Position numbers and translations under genes: made by a program
Origin: Pseudomonas sp. GM84
GTDB lineage: Bacteria; Pseudomonadota; Gammaproteobacteria; Pseudomonadales; Pseudomonadaceae
Direction of reading: 5' to 3'
Length of the DNA stretch: 56,376 nt
Assembly: GCF_000282535.1 (NCBI RefSeq)
Contig: NZ_AKJC01000087.1
Span: 1 to 56,376 of the forward strand
The notes under the pieces: model-generated
Seen by the model: only the letters and a program-made list of their open reading frames with translations
What the model was told of the DNA's origin: nothing
The model's database searches: none
Shown: positions 18,098-27,132 of the stretch, one piece after another
Numbering within the stretch: position 1 is the stretch's first letter
How the letters are laid out: each line of letters begins with the position of its first letter

Positions 18098-18952
18098 CTA
18101 GCGCAAGACCGGCAGCGTATCCACAGTCAGTGCATCAGGCAATCGGATCTCCACGGCGACCGGGAGGTGGTCGGAAATCGGCTGCGCCAGCACCTCGACC
18201 CGCTCCAGGGTCAGGCTCGAGCTGAGCAGGATATGGTCCAGGCAGCGCTGCGGGCGCCAACTGGGGAAGGTCGCTTCGACCTGAGGGGCGATCAGGCCCA
18301 GGTCGCGCAAGGGGGAATGGTCGAGCAAGTCGGTGGCATGGGTATTCATGTCGCCCATGAGAATCTGATGGCGGTAGCCGCCGATCAGCTCACGAATGTA
18401 GGCCAGCTGCCGGGCGCGGGTCTTGGCGCCCAGCGCCAGGTGCATCATGACCACGATCAGCGCATCCTCACCTTCGCCGAAGCGCACCAGGATCGCGCCG
18501 CGACCCGATGGGCCGGGCAGGGGATGGTCTTCGAGCAGTTGTGGCTTGAGACGGCTGAGCACGCCGTTGCTGTGTTGGGCAAAGCGCCCGAGGTTGCGGT
18601 TGAGCTGCTGGTACCAGTAGGGGAAGGCGCCCAGATGGGCGAGGTGCTCCACCTGGTTGACGTAGCCCGAGCGCAGGCTGCCGCCATCGGCTTCCTGCAA
18701 GGCCACCAGGTCGAAGTCGTTGAGCAGGTCGCCAATCTTCTGCAAGTTGCCCGCCCGCCCGTTGTGCGGCAGCAGGTGCTGCCAGCTGCGGGTCAGGTAA
18801 TGGCGGTAGCGCTCGGTACTGATGCCGACCTGGATGTTGAAACTGAGCAGCCGCAGGCGACCATCCTCGGGCAGGCCGGAAGCCTGCAGGTGATGCTCGT
18901 TGACCTGCGGCTGGTGCAGGCCAATGCCACGCGCGGATCTGAAACGGCGCAT
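18098..18952 (-). CDS. Endonuclease/exonuclease/phosphatase-family hydrolase
   Basis: A 284-residue cytoplasmic protein of the EEP (DNase I-like) fold. Motifs in order are LLSFNIQVG, the metal-binding Glu in ALQEADGG, MMHLALG, the GDMNTH catalytic Asp/Asn, and the terminal SDHLPVAVEI His. All core catalytic residues are present, but the substrate (nucleic acid, phospholipid or phosphorylated sugar) cannot be read from the sequence. It starts 11 bases after the dsbA stop, so it is probably transcribed with dsbA. Confidence 0.88.
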   Translation of the reverse strand: MRRFRSARGIGLHQPQVNEHHLQASGLPEDGRLRLLSFNIQVGISTERYRHYLTRSWQHLLPHNGRAGNLQKIGDLLNDFDLVALQEADGGSLRSGYVNQVEHLAHLGAFPYWYQQLNRNLGRFAQHSNGVLSRLKPQLLEDHPLPGPSGRGAILVRFGEGEDALIVVMMHLALGAKTRARQLAYIRELIGGYRHQILMGDMNTHATDLLDHSPLRDLGLIAPQVEATFPSWRPQRCLDHILLSSSLTLERVEVLAQPISDHLPVAVEIRLPDALTVDTLPVLR

Positions 18953-18963
18953 GGGTACGCCGC

Positions 18964-19599
18964 TTACTTAGCGGCGCGCTCCTTGGCGATCAGTTGGTCG
19001 GCGACGTTCAGCACGCCTTCCGGCCCTTGGGCGGTGCCAAGGTCAAAGCGGTATTTGCCGTTGACTACCATGCTTGGTACGCCGGTGATTTCGTACTTCT
19101 TCGCCAGTTCCTTGGCCTGGTTGACCTGGCCCTTGATGGCGAAGGAGTCGAAGGTGGCGAGGAACTTGTCCTTGTCGACGCCCTGGGTGGCCAGGAAGTC
19201 GGCCATGTCGTTCTTGTCAGTCAGGCGCTTGCGCTGGTTCTGGATGGCATCGAACACCGCCGCGTGAACCTTGTGCTCGACGCCCATGGCTTCAAGGGTC
19301 AGGAACATCTGGCCGTGGGCATCCCAGGGACCGCCGAACATGGCAGGCACGCGCTTGAAGTTGACGTCCTTGGGCAGTTTCTCAACCCATGGGTTGATCA
19401 CCGGCTCGAAGGTATAGCAGTGAGGGCAGCCGTACCAGAACAGTTCGACCACTTCGATCTTGCCGGGGACGGATACCGGAACAGGGTTGCTCAGCTCGAG
19501 GTATTCCTTACCGGCCGTAATAGGCTCTGCGGCCTGGACGGCGGCCATACCGAACACGCTGGCAGCGACCAGCGCGGCGCTGAGAATCAGTTTACGCAT
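18964..19599 (-). CDS. dsbA: Thiol:disulfide interchange protein DsbA
   Basis: A 211-residue periplasmic oxidoreductase. A signal peptide ends in QAAE at about residue 23. The thioredoxin fold carries the CPHC active site in WYGCPHCYTF and the cis-proline in TGVPSMVV. It introduces disulfides into exported proteins. The ATG at 19599 has AGGAGT upstream. It precedes the EEP hydrolase gene by 11 bases and lies downstream of the cytochrome c4 gene, separated from it by a terminator. Confidence 0.95.
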   Translation of the reverse strand: MRKLILSAALVAASVFGMAAVQAAEPITAGKEYLELSNPVPVSVPGKIEVVELFWYGCPHCYTFEPVINPWVEKLPKDVNFKRVPAMFGGPWDAHGQMFLTLEAMGVEHKVHAAVFDAIQNQRKRLTDKNDMADFLATQGVDKDKFLATFDSFAIKGQVNQAKELAKKYEITGVPSMVVNGKYRFDLGTAQGPEGVLNVADQLIAKERAAK

Positions 19600-19695
19600 G
19601 CTTTACTCCTGAGCAGTCATTGGTCGCCTCGACACGACCCGTTCTGAGACAAGTCGGGAAGGGCCCGAGTTCTGTAGTGTAACGGCAGCGGACAG

Positions 19696-19720
19696 AAAAA
19701 AGGGCGGTCCGCGCCGCCCT
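19696..19720 (-). terminator. Intrinsic terminator of the cytochrome c5-c4 unit
   Basis: A stem AGGGCGG/CCGCCCT with a six-base loop is followed on the minus strand by six T residues. It lies 33 bases beyond the cytochrome c4 stop and separates that unit from dsbA. Confidence 0.9.
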
Positions 19721-19752
19721 TTCATCTTTACCGTTGACGCATTAACCGAATG

Positions 19753-20370
19753 TTAATGCAGACCCTGGATGTAGCTGGACAAGGCCTCGATGTCTTTGTT
19801 GCTCAGCTTGCCGGCAATGGTGCGCATGGTCATCGCATCGCCATCGTTGGTGCGGTTGCCTTCGCGGAAGTCAGTGAGCTGCTTGGTCACATACTGCGAA
19901 TGCTGGCCGCTCAGATGCGGGAAACCGGCCAGTGCGAGACCCGCGCCATTGGGCGAGTGGCAGCCGGTACAGGCAGGCATGCCTTTTTCCAGGTCACCCC
20001 CATTGAACAAGGCCTTGCCCCGCTCGACCAACTTGGGATCGGCAGCGCCGACGCTACCCTTCTGGCTGGAGAAATAGGCGGCAATATCGGCCATATCCTG
20101 GTCGCTGAAATTGGCCAGCATGCCGGTCATTTCCAGCACGGTACGCTTGCCCGACTTGATGTCGTGCAGCTGTTTTTCCAGGTAGCGCTGGCCCTGGCCG
20201 GCCAGTTTCGGGAAGTTCGGCGCCAGGCTGTTGCCGTCGGGGTTGTGGCAGGCTCCACAAACGGCCGTTTTGGCCTGGCCGGCGGCGGCATCGCCTTTGA
20301 TGGGGTCCGCAGCAGTGGCTGCACCGGCGACACCCATGGTCAACAGCAGACTCACGACTAGTTTGTTCAT
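19753..20370 (-). CDS. Dihaem cytochrome c4
   Basis: A 205-residue periplasmic cytochrome with a signal peptide (about residues 1-20, ending ATAA). It has two haem-binding CxxCH motifs, CGACH (about residue 38) and CTGCH (about residue 138), one in each half, as expected for the duplicated cytochrome c4 fold. These proteins carry electrons to terminal oxidases. The gene starts 31 bases after the stop of the cytochrome c5 gene and ends at a strong terminator, so the two form one unit. Confidence 0.92.
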   Translation of the reverse strand: MNKLVVSLLLTMGVAGAATAADPIKGDAAAGQAKTAVCGACHNPDGNSLAPNFPKLAGQGQRYLEKQLHDIKSGKRTVLEMTGMLANFSDQDMADIAAYFSSQKGSVGAADPKLVERGKALFNGGDLEKGMPACTGCHSPNGAGLALAGFPHLSGQHSQYVTKQLTDFREGNRTNDGDAMTMRTIAGKLSNKDIEALSSYIQGLH

Positions 20371-20401
20371 CAGCTAATCCAACACGGCTAAGGGTGAAAT
20401 G

Positions 20402-20704
20402 TTATGTATCGGGACTGCCGCTCATCCAAAGGATGACCAAACGGTAGTCCTCGGCACTGCAGTCCATGCACAATCCACGCGGCGGCATAGCCTTGAAACC
20501 CTGGGTAACATGCGTCTGGAGTAACTCCATGCCTTTCGCCAGCCTTGGCTCCCACGCTGCCCGGTCGCCCTTCTTGGGTGCCTGTGGCAACTGCCCGGCG
20601 TGACAGGCCGCACACGTGCGGTTGTACAACGCCTCGGGATCCTGTGTAGCCTGTGCGCTGAAAAACGGCAGGAACATACCGACAGCAAGCAGCCATTTCG
20701 CCAT
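20402..20704 (-). CDS. Cytochrome c5-family monohaem protein
   Basis: A 100-residue protein with a signal peptide ending SAQA (about residue 19) and one CAACH haem site. The segment [12 protein letters not shown] supplies the axial methionine and the Cys pair typical of cytochrome c5. It probably carries electrons in the periplasm beside cytochrome c4. The start at 20704 begins the signal peptide and has AGGTCG upstream; longer in-frame extensions run into the divergent engB gene and are rejected. It is divergent from engB across 193 bases. Confidence 0.87.
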   Translation of the reverse strand: MAKWLLAVGMFLPFFSAQATQDPEALYNRTCAACHAGQLPQAPKKGDRAAWEPRLAKGMELLQTHVTQGFKAMPPRGLCMDCSAEDYRLVILWMSGSPDT

Positions 20705-20897
20705 GCGAAACGACCTGACAGGGTTGGGGGACGCGCTGCGTTCTGATGCGCGAGCTATTGTTCGACACCCCATGCCCGTTCTCCTTCGCTGGGAGAATGA
20801 GCACACAAAAACTGGGGCATTATATACTTCCGCCATCCAAACGGAAACGACACCGCTTGCCGGCCTAGGCTTTGGCAACACCCACATCGGATATCCC

Positions 20898-21530
20898 ATG
20901 CAAGTCAAGAACCCCATCCTCGGCCTCTGCCAGAAAGCCAAATTCGCCCTCAGCGCTGCCAAGGTCGAACAATGCCCGGACGATCAGGGTTACGAGGTGG
21001 CTTTCGCCGGCCGTTCCAACGCCGGCAAATCCAGTGCCCTCAATACCCTGACTCATGCCAGCCTGGCGCGTACCTCGAAAACTCCAGGGCGCACCCAGCT
21101 GTTGAATTTCTTCAGTCTGGACGATGAACGGCGTTTGGTCGACCTGCCGGGCTACGGATATGCAAAAGTCCCGATTCCGCTCAAGCAACACTGGCAGCGC
21201 CACCTGGAAGCCTACCTGGGCAGCCGCGAGTGCCTGCGCGGGGTGATCTTGATGATGGACGTGCGCCATCCCATGACCGACTTCGACAAGATGATGCTCG
21301 ACTGGGCCAAGGCCAGCGGCATGCCGATGCACATCCTGCTGACCAAGGCCGACAAGCTGACCCACGGCGCGGCCAAGAACACGCTGCTCAAGGTGCAGTC
21401 GGAGATTCGCAAGGGTTGGGGGGATGGCGTGACCATCCAGCTGTTCTCGGCACCCAAGCGTTTGGGGCTGGAAGAGGCCTACAAAGTGCTGGCCGACTGG
21501 ATGGAGCTGGAAGACAAACCAGTAGCCTGA
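20898..21530 (+). CDS. engB: Ribosome-biogenesis GTPase EngB (YsxC/YihA)
   Basis: A 210-residue TrmE-Era-EngA-EngB GTPase needed for large ribosomal subunit assembly. Motifs are G1 GRSNAGKSS (about residue 38), G2 in TPGRTQ, G3 DLPGYGYAK and G4 TKADK. The start ATG at 20898 gives the usual length; an in-frame extension upstream overlaps the cytochrome c5 gene. It is convergent with polA, with a REP pair and the ErsA-like RNA gene between them. Confidence 0.95.
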   Translation: MQVKNPILGLCQKAKFALSAAKVEQCPDDQGYEVAFAGRSNAGKSSALNTLTHASLARTSKTPGRTQLLNFFSLDDERRLVDLPGYGYAKVPIPLKQHWQRHLEAYLGSRECLRGVILMMDVRHPMTDFDKMMLDWAKASGMPMHILLTKADKLTHGAAKNTLLKVQSEIRKGWGDGVTIQLFSAPKRLGLEEAYKVLADWMELEDKPVA

Positions 21531-21538
21531 GGTGGCTT

Positions 21539-21605
21539 CATCGCCGGCAAGCCGGCTCCCACAGGGTGGCCCCACCGACCTTGTGGGAGCCGGCTTGCCG
21601 GCGAT
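21539..21605. repeat. REP inverted pair, GCCGGC class
   Basis: Two inverted copies of the GCCGGCAAGCCGGCTCCCACA unit separated by a short spacer, immediately past engB and before the ErsA terminator. Confidence 0.92.
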
Positions 21606-21636
21606 AGGGCCAGCACCGCCTACCCAAATTCCGGGC

Positions 21637-21679
21637 AAAAAAAACCCCGGACTTCGTATGGGGAGGGGGAAGTTCGGGG
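21637..21679 (-). terminator. Rho-independent terminator of the ErsA-like RNA
   Basis: On the minus strand an 11-base-pair stem, CCCCGAACTTC with GAAGTCCGGGG (one G-T pair), closes a C-rich loop (CCCTCCCCATAC) and is followed by eight T residues. This is the strongest terminator in the window. Confidence 0.93.
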
Positions 21680-21769
21680 TCCAAGTCCGGACCGCTAGGG
21701 CGGGGTCCGGGTATCTGCCAACACTTAACACAACATAGGAGCATCGAAGGGCTTCACCAGCCATTCAGT
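21637..21769 (-). ncRNA. ersA: ErsA-like small regulatory RNA
   Basis: About 133 bases run from just below an AlgU-type promoter to a strong T-tract terminator, between engB and polA and on the polA strand. ErsA of P. aeruginosa has the same neighbours, the same sigma-22 (AlgU) dependence and is, from memory, 132 nt long; Spot 42 holds the same place in enterobacteria. The terminator loop carries a C-rich segment (CCCTCCCC) that would suit base-pairing to purine-rich ribosome-binding sites. A second GGACC-based hairpin precedes it. The exact 5' end is estimated from the promoter. Confidence 0.85.
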
Positions 21770-21772
21770 TAC

Positions 21773-21800
21773 TCTGAGTTCCGCTTCACCCATTTAGTTC
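21773..21800 (-). promoter_or_regulatory. AlgU (sigma-22)-type promoter of the ErsA-like RNA
   Basis: On the minus strand GAACTA (21795-21800) and TCAGA (21773-21777) are 17 bases apart, close to the AlgU consensus GAACTT-N16/17-TCTGA. The -10 element ends four bases before the proposed RNA start region. Confidence 0.75.
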
Positions 21801-21811
21801 CGAAGCCCTGA

Positions 21812-21895
21812 AAACTATTTGCGATAGTTTCATGAAACTTCAGAACCAGTGGCATAGGGCCACTGCAGGATCCGCGTCACTACGCCGCAGATCCT
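21812..21895 (-). other. Cluster of hairpins downstream of polA
   Basis: Past the polA stop the minus strand can form AGGATC/GATCCT (21867-21895), CAGTGGC/GCCACTG (21847-21865), then AAACTAT/ATAGTTT (21812-21830) ending in a short T run. The last could end polA transcription before the ErsA promoter, but its stem is AT-rich and weak. Confidence 0.5.
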
Positions 21896-21915
21896 ACACA
21901 GCTTTCCCTGCTCAA

Positions 21916-24663
21916 TCAGTGAGCTTCGTCCCAATTCGCGCCAATACCCACTTCGACCAGCAGCGGCACATCCAGTTGCGCGGCACTGCTCATGTGCCCA
22001 CGAATTTCATCTTTCACCTGCTCGACCAGGTCTGCACGCACCTCCAGCACCAGTTCGTCGTGTACCTGCAGGATGACGCGCGCGTCCAGGCCGCTCTGGC
22101 TGAGCCAATTGTCGACGTTGACCATCGCCCGCTTGATGATATCGGCGGCGGTACCCTGCATCGGCGCGTTGATCGCGGTGCGCTCGGCGCCCTTGCGCAG
22201 GGCCGGGTTCTTGGCGTTGATGTCCGGCAAGTACAGGCGACGGCCGAACAGGGTCTCGACGAAACCTTGCTCCGCAGCCTGGGCGCGGGTGCGCTCCATA
22301 TAGGCCAGCACGCCCGGATAGCGGGCGAAGTAACGGTCGATGTAGTCCTGCGACTGCTTGCGGTCGACGCCGATCTGCTTGGCCAGGCCGAAGGCGCTCA
22401 TGCCGTAGATCAGGCCGAAGTTGATGGCCTTGGCGCTGCGACGCTGGTCGGTGGTGACCGCTTCCAGGGCCACGCCGAATACTTCCGCCGCGGTGGCACG
22501 GTGCACATCGAGGTCATTACGGAAGGCGTGCAGCAGGCCTTCATCCTTGGCCAGGTGGGCCATGATGCGCAGCTCGATCTGCGAATAGTCCGCCGCCAGC
22601 AGCTGGTAGCCCGGGCTGGCCACGAAGGCCTGGCGAATGCGCCGGCCCTCAGCGGTACGGATCGGGATGTTCTGCAGGTTCGGGTCGCTCGACGACAGAC
22701 GACCGGTGGCCGCCACCGCCTGCTGGTACGAGGTGTGGATGCGCCCGGTGCGCGGGTTGATCTGGCCCGGCAGCTTGTCGGTGTAGGTACTCTTGAGCTT
22801 GCTCAGGCTGCGGTACTGCATCAGTACCTCAGGCAGCGGGTAGCCCTGCTCGGCCAACTCGTCGAGTACCGCTTCGGCGGTGGACGGCTGGCCTTTGGCG
22901 GTCTTGCTCAGCACTGGCATGCCCAGCTTGTCGTAGAGGATCGAGCCGAGCTGCTTGGGCGAACCGAGGTTGAACTCTTCACCGGCCAGCTCGTAGGCGC
23001 GACGCTCCAGGTCGGCCATTTTCACGCCCAGCTCACCGCTCTGCACCTGCAGCAAGGCGGCATCGACCAGCGCACCCTGGCGCTCGATCTTGGCCAGCAC
23101 CGGCACCAGCGGCATCTCGATGTCCATCAGCACCGGCTGCACGCTCGGCGTCTTGGCCAGACGCGCCTGCAGCGCCTGGTGCAGGCGCAGGGTGATGTCG
23201 GCATCTTCGGCCGCGTAAGGGCCGGCCTTGTCCAGGTGGATCTGGTTGAAGGTCAGCTGCTTGGCGCCCTTGCCGGCGATGTCCTCGAACGAGATGGTCG
23301 CGTGGTCGAGGTACTTCTGCGCCAGGCTGTCCATGTCGTGACGGGTGGCGGTGGAGTTGAGCACGTAGGATTCGAGCATGGTGTCGTAGGCCACGCCGCG
23401 CATCTCGATGGCCGGAATGCCATTGGCCAGGATGTTGATGTCGTACTTGGCGTTCTGCCCGACCTTGGCCTTGGCCGGGTCTTCCAGCAGCGGTTTCAAG
23501 GCCAGCAGCACGGCTTCACGGTCCAGCTGAACGGGCGCTCCTTCGTAGTCGTGGGCCAGCGGCACATAGGCGGCTTCATGGGCTTGCACGGCGAAGGACA
23601 GGCCGACCAGCTGCGCCTTTTGCGCATCCAGGCTGGTGGTCTCGGTATCGAAAGCGAACAACGGCGCCTGGCGCAGTTTCTCCAGCCAGGCGTCGAAACG
23701 GGACTGGTCGAGGATGGTCTCGTACTTCGGCTCGACCTTGGCCGCAGGCTCCTCGACCGGCGCGATCTCAGCGCCAGCCTTGGCCGCGTCACGCTGAACA
23801 TCAGCGACCCAGCTCTTGAACTCCATCTCGGTGTACAGCGCCAGCAAGGCTTCGCGGTCCGGCTCGCCACACACCAGCGCGTCCACTTCGATATCGAGCG
23901 GCACGTCGAGCTTGATGGTCGCCAGCTCATAGGACAGGAACGCCGCGTCGCGGTGCTCTTCCAGCTTGGCGGGCAGGGTCTTGGCGCCACGGATGGCCAG
24001 CGTCGGCACCTTGTCGAGGTTGGCGTAGAGGTCGCTGAGACCACCGCCGATACCGGTCAGCAGGCCTACTGCCGTCTTTTCACCAACGCCCGGTACGCCA
24101 GGAATGTTGTCGACCTTGTCGCCCATCAGGGCGAGGAAATCGATGATGTGTTCGGGACCAACGCCAAACTTCTCGTGCACGCCAGCGACGTCCAGCACGC
24201 TGCCGGTCATGGTATTGACCAGGGTAACGTGGCCGTCCACCAGCTGCGCCATGTCCTTGTCGCCGGTCGAGATGATCACTGGCCGGCCCTGGGCGGCACT
24301 GCTACGCGCCAAGGTACCGATCACGTCGTCGGCCTCCACGCCCTCCACGCACAGCAGCGGGTAGCCCAGTGCCTTGACGCTGGCGTGCAACGGCTCGACC
24401 TGGACCCGCAAGTCGTCCGGCATGCTCGGGCGGTTGGCCTTGTACTCGGCGAACATGGCATCGCGGAAGGTGCCGCCCTTGGCGTCGAACACCACCGCGA
24501 AGAGGCTGTCAGGGTATTGTTTGCGCAGGCTCTTGAGCATGTTCAGCACACCCTTGACCGCGCCGGTGGGCATGCCCTTGGAGGTGGTCAGCGGCGGCAG
24601 TGCGTGGAAAGCGCGGTAGAGGTAGGAGGAACCGTCCACCAGGACGAGAGGCGCTTGGCTCAT
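21916..24663 (-). CDS. polA: DNA polymerase I
   Basis: A 915-residue three-domain polymerase for Okazaki-fragment processing and repair. The N-terminal 5'-3' exonuclease (about 1-290) starts [16 protein letters not shown]. The 3'-5' proofreading domain has an intact DxE ([11 protein letters not shown], about residue 335). The polymerase shows motif A ([13 protein letters not shown]), motif B ([14 protein letters not shown]) and motif C ([10 protein letters not shown]). The ATG at 24663 is chosen over an in-frame TTG four codons earlier. It is divergent from the DUF2782 gene across 74 bases and convergent with engB. Confidence 0.97.
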   Translation of the reverse strand: MSQAPLVLVDGSSYLYRAFHALPPLTTSKGMPTGAVKGVLNMLKSLRKQYPDSLFAVVFDAKGGTFRDAMFAEYKANRPSMPDDLRVQVEPLHASVKALGYPLLCVEGVEADDVIGTLARSSAAQGRPVIISTGDKDMAQLVDGHVTLVNTMTGSVLDVAGVHEKFGVGPEHIIDFLALMGDKVDNIPGVPGVGEKTAVGLLTGIGGGLSDLYANLDKVPTLAIRGAKTLPAKLEEHRDAAFLSYELATIKLDVPLDIEVDALVCGEPDREALLALYTEMEFKSWVADVQRDAAKAGAEIAPVEEPAAKVEPKYETILDQSRFDAWLEKLRQAPLFAFDTETTSLDAQKAQLVGLSFAVQAHEAAYVPLAHDYEGAPVQLDREAVLLALKPLLEDPAKAKVGQNAKYDINILANGIPAIEMRGVAYDTMLESYVLNSTATRHDMDSLAQKYLDHATISFEDIAGKGAKQLTFNQIHLDKAGPYAAEDADITLRLHQALQARLAKTPSVQPVLMDIEMPLVPVLAKIERQGALVDAALLQVQSGELGVKMADLERRAYELAGEEFNLGSPKQLGSILYDKLGMPVLSKTAKGQPSTAEAVLDELAEQGYPLPEVLMQYRSLSKLKSTYTDKLPGQINPRTGRIHTSYQQAVAATGRLSSSDPNLQNIPIRTAEGRRIRQAFVASPGYQLLAADYSQIELRIMAHLAKDEGLLHAFRNDLDVHRATAAEVFGVALEAVTTDQRRSAKAINFGLIYGMSAFGLAKQIGVDRKQSQDYIDRYFARYPGVLAYMERTRAQAAEQGFVETLFGRRLYLPDINAKNPALRKGAERTAINAPMQGTAADIIKRAMVNVDNWLSQSGLDARVILQVHDELVLEVRADLVEQVKDEIRGHMSSAAQLDVPLLVEVGIGANWDEAH

Positions 24664-24737
24664 GAGGAGAATCAACCTTTTCGGCGGGTCCGGGGCTAGA
24701 ATAGCCGGATCAATGACGACAAAGGGACAAGGTTATC

Positions 24738-25025
24738 ATGCGTACACTCAATCGCCTGTTAGTGCTCGGTCTGTTGGCAACCATGCCAGTCGTCACCCTG
24801 GCGGCGGACGACGCCCCCTCGGCCGATCCCGAGGTGACCATTCGCACGGAAGGCGATAAAACCATCCAGGAATACCGCCAGAACGGCTTCCTGTATGCGA
24901 TCAAGATCACGCCGAAAAACGGCAAACCTTATTTTCTGGTACGCGCCGATGGCTCTGATGGCAATTTCATTCGTTCCGACCAGCCGGACATGCTGATTCC
25001 GTCCTGGAAGATCTTCGAGTGGTAA
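24738..25025 (+). CDS. DUF2782 exported protein
   Basis: A 95-residue protein with a signal peptide ending TLAA (about residue 21). The mature part contains EVTIRTEGDKTIQEYRQNG and KITPKNGKPYFLVRADG, the pattern of the DUF2782 family found beside polA and thrB in pseudomonads. The function is unknown. It lies 69 bases upstream of thrB in the same direction, and the pair may form one transcript. Confidence 0.88.
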   Translation: MRTLNRLLVLGLLATMPVVTLAADDAPSADPEVTIRTEGDKTIQEYRQNGFLYAIKITPKNGKPYFLVRADGSDGNFIRSDQPDMLIPSWKIFEW

Positions 25026-25052
25026 TCTGACGCGTATCGTTCACATCAACCC

Positions 25053-25084
25053 GGCACTTCCCGGCGGAAGTGCCCGTATGGGCA
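25053..25084 (+). promoter_or_regulatory. Mutually exclusive hairpins in the thrB leader (possible attenuator)
   Basis: GGCACTTCC pairs with GGAAGTGCC (25053-25074). The last bases of that arm are also the first arm of TGCCC-GTAT-GGGCA (25071-25084), which is followed by TCTTTT. Only one of the two can form at a time, and the second resembles a weak terminator ten bases before the thrB start. Confidence 0.5.
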
Positions 25085-25094
25085 TCTTTTCATC

Positions 25095-26045
25095 ATGTCA
25101 GTCTTCACCCCCGTGACCCGGCCTGAGCTGGAAACCTTTCTGGCGCCTTACGAGCTGGGCCGTCTACTCGACTTCCAGGGCATTGCCGCCGGCACCGAAA
25201 ACAGCAATTTCTTCGTCAGCCTCGAACAGGGGGAGTTCGTCCTGACGCTGATCGAGCGCGGGCCCAGCGAGGACATGCCGTTCTTCATCGAACTGCTCGA
25301 TACCCTGCACGCCGCCGACATGCCGGTGCCCTATGCCCTGCGTGATCGCGACGGCAACGGCCTGCGCGAGCTGTGCGGCAAGCCTGCCCTGCTGCAGCCA
25401 CGGCTGTCGGGCAAGCACATCAAGGCGCCGAACAACCAGCACTGCGCCCAGGTCGGCGAGCTGCTGGCGCACATTCACCTGGCCACCCGCGACCGCGTGA
25501 TCGAGCGCAAGACCGACCGCGGCCTGGACTGGATGCTGGCCTCCGGCGCCGAGCTGATGCCGCGCCTGACCCCCGAGCAAGTGGCGTTGCTGCAGCCGGC
25601 ACTGGACGAAATCACTGCGCACAAGGCCCAGATCCTCGCCTTGCCGCGAGCCAACCTGCATGCCGACCTGTTCCGTGACAACGTGATGTTCGAAGGCACC
25701 CACCTGACCGGTGTGATCGACTTCTACAACGCCTGCTCCGGGCCGATGCTGTATGACATCGCCATCACCGTGAACGACTGGTGCCTGGATGAGCAAGGTG
25801 CGATCGATCTGCCACGCGCCCAGGCGCTGCTGGCGGCCTACGCGGTGTTGCGACCGTTCACGGCGGCCGAGGCCGAGCTGTGGCCGGAAATGCTGCGGGT
25901 AGGGTGTGTGCGCTTCTGGCTGTCGCGCCTGATAGCGGCGGAGTCGTTTGCCGGGATGGATGTGATGATCCATGACCCGAGCGAGTTTGAAGTGCGTCTG
26001 GCGCAGCGCCAGCAGGTGGCTTTGCACTTGCCGTTCGCCTTGTAA
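25095..26045 (+). CDS. thrB: Homoserine kinase
   Basis: A 316-residue kinase of the choline/aminoglycoside-kinase fold, the form of ThrB used by pseudomonads in place of the GHMP-type enzyme. It phosphorylates homoserine for threonine synthesis. Motifs are an N-terminal GTENSNFFV nucleotide loop, the catalytic NLHADLFRDNVMF (Asp and Asn, about residue 190) and the metal-binding GVIDFYNA. The start ATG at 25095 has no clear Shine-Dalgarno; the leader instead carries two competing hairpins. It converges on znuA, with a REP pair between. Confidence 0.93.
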   Translation: MSVFTPVTRPELETFLAPYELGRLLDFQGIAAGTENSNFFVSLEQGEFVLTLIERGPSEDMPFFIELLDTLHAADMPVPYALRDRDGNGLRELCGKPALLQPRLSGKHIKAPNNQHCAQVGELLAHIHLATRDRVIERKTDRGLDWMLASGAELMPRLTPEQVALLQPALDEITAHKAQILALPRANLHADLFRDNVMFEGTHLTGVIDFYNACSGPMLYDIAITVNDWCLDEQGAIDLPRAQALLAAYAVLRPFTAAEAELWPEMLRVGCVRFWLSRLIAAESFAGMDVMIHDPSEFEVRLAQRQQVALHLPFAL

Positions 26046-26058
26046 CCGAGGCGACCCC

Positions 26059-26142
26059 TTCGCGGGACAAGCCCGCTCCCACAGGTTCTCCACGGCACTT
26101 GAGTGCTCCGCTGTACCTGTGGGAGCGGGCTTGTCCCGCGAA
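26059..26142. repeat. REP inverted pair, CGCGGG class
   Basis: Two inverted copies of TTCGCGGGACAAGCCCGCTC fill most of the 112-base gap between the convergent thrB and znuA genes. Confidence 0.92.
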
Positions 26143-26157
26143 AGGGCCAGCACAACA

Positions 26158-27066
26158 TTAAAGCTGCTCCAGGCACCCCGCCAGATCACCGCCCAGCTTC
26201 TCCAGCAAGCGCTCATACCCCTTGGCATCCACCGGGTCGGCGCCACCCAGTGCATCCAGCTCGGCCAACCGCACCGGCAGCCCCGCCGTCAGCGTCTCAG
26301 CCAGACGCGGCCGCAACGGCGGCTCGCTGAACACACACGTCTTGCCCACTTCCTGCAGGCGCTTGCGCATGGCGGCGACATGCTGCGCGCCAGGCTGCAC
26401 CTCCGAGGCCACGCTGAACACACCGGTGTGCTTCAGCCCATAGGCCGACTCGAAGTAGTCGAACGCTTCGTGGAACACGAAGTAGGGCTTGTCGGCGATA
26501 CCCGCCACACGCGCCTTGATGCGTGCATCCAAGCCGTCGAGACGCTCGCTGAACGCCTTCAGGTTGCTCTGGTAGCGCGCCGCGTTGGCCGGGTCCGCCG
26601 CCGCCATGTCCGCCGCCATCTTCGCCGCGATCACCCGCGCATTGGCCGATGACAGCCACAGGTGCGCATCCAGGCTGCCCGGGCGGTGATCGTGGTCATG
26701 CTCGTCGTGGCCGTCTTCCTCGTGGGACTGGCTGTCCTCGCCGAAGTGGCGCAGTTGCAGGCCTGTCAGCGACTGCACGGCGACCGTGGGCTTGCTGCGG
26801 CTGCCGAGCACCCGTGGCAGGAAGCTCTCCATGTCCGGGCCGATCCAGTACAGCAGGTCGGCATCGCCCACTCGCCGCACGTCCGAAGGGCGCAGTGCGT
26901 AGTGGTGCGGCGAGGCGCCGGGGGGCAGCAGCACGTCTGGGCTGCCCACGCCGTCCTGCACGGCGGCGGCAATCTGCTGCAAGGGCTTGATACTGGTCAG
27001 CACGCGCACGTCGGCCTGCGCCGAGCAGGCGATGAATGCGACAAAAAGCACAAGGAATCGGGACAC
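26158..27066 (-). CDS. znuA: Zinc ABC transporter substrate-binding protein ZnuA
   Basis: A 302-residue periplasmic protein that captures zinc for ZnuBC. The signal peptide (VSRFLVLFVAFIACSAQA) is followed by VLTSIKPLQ. Metal ligands are visible as His in SPHHYALRPSD, LDAHLWLS and FHEAFDYF, and a histidine/aspartate-rich loop (HDEHDHDH, about residue 118-134) is typical of ZnuA. The GTG at 27066 is chosen because longer in-frame frames cross the Zur box and zur. The gene is divergent from zur. Confidence 0.92.
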   Translation of the reverse strand: MSRFLVLFVAFIACSAQADVRVLTSIKPLQQIAAAVQDGVGSPDVLLPPGASPHHYALRPSDVRRVGDADLLYWIGPDMESFLPRVLGSRSKPTVAVQSLTGLQLRHFGEDSQSHEEDGHDEHDHDHRPGSLDAHLWLSSANARVIAAKMAADMAAADPANAARYQSNLKAFSERLDGLDARIKARVAGIADKPYFVFHEAFDYFESAYGLKHTGVFSVASEVQPGAQHVAAMRKRLQEVGKTCVFSEPPLRPRLAETLTAGLPVRLAELDALGGADPVDAKGYERLLEKLGGDLAGCLEQL

Positions 27067-27093
27067 GTTGAATACTCGACTCGTCAGAAACAG

Positions 27094-27106
27094 GTAACAT
27101 AATAAC
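27094..27106. promoter_or_regulatory. Zur box between znuA and zur
   Basis: GTAACATAATAAC (minus strand GTTATTATGTTAC) matches nine of the twelve defined bases of the Zur core GTTATANTATAAC. It sits between the divergent znuA and zur-znuCB genes, where one bound Zur could control both. Confidence 0.65.
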
Positions 27107-27132
27107 GTCTCCATCCAGAACCGTCGCTGACC

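Noticed and set aside
21832..24699. A 955-codon open frame on the plus strand opposite polA
   Set aside because: It is an antisense shadow of polA in GC-rich DNA; the product is rich in Q, H, R and V with no family motif, and polA has all its catalytic motifs.
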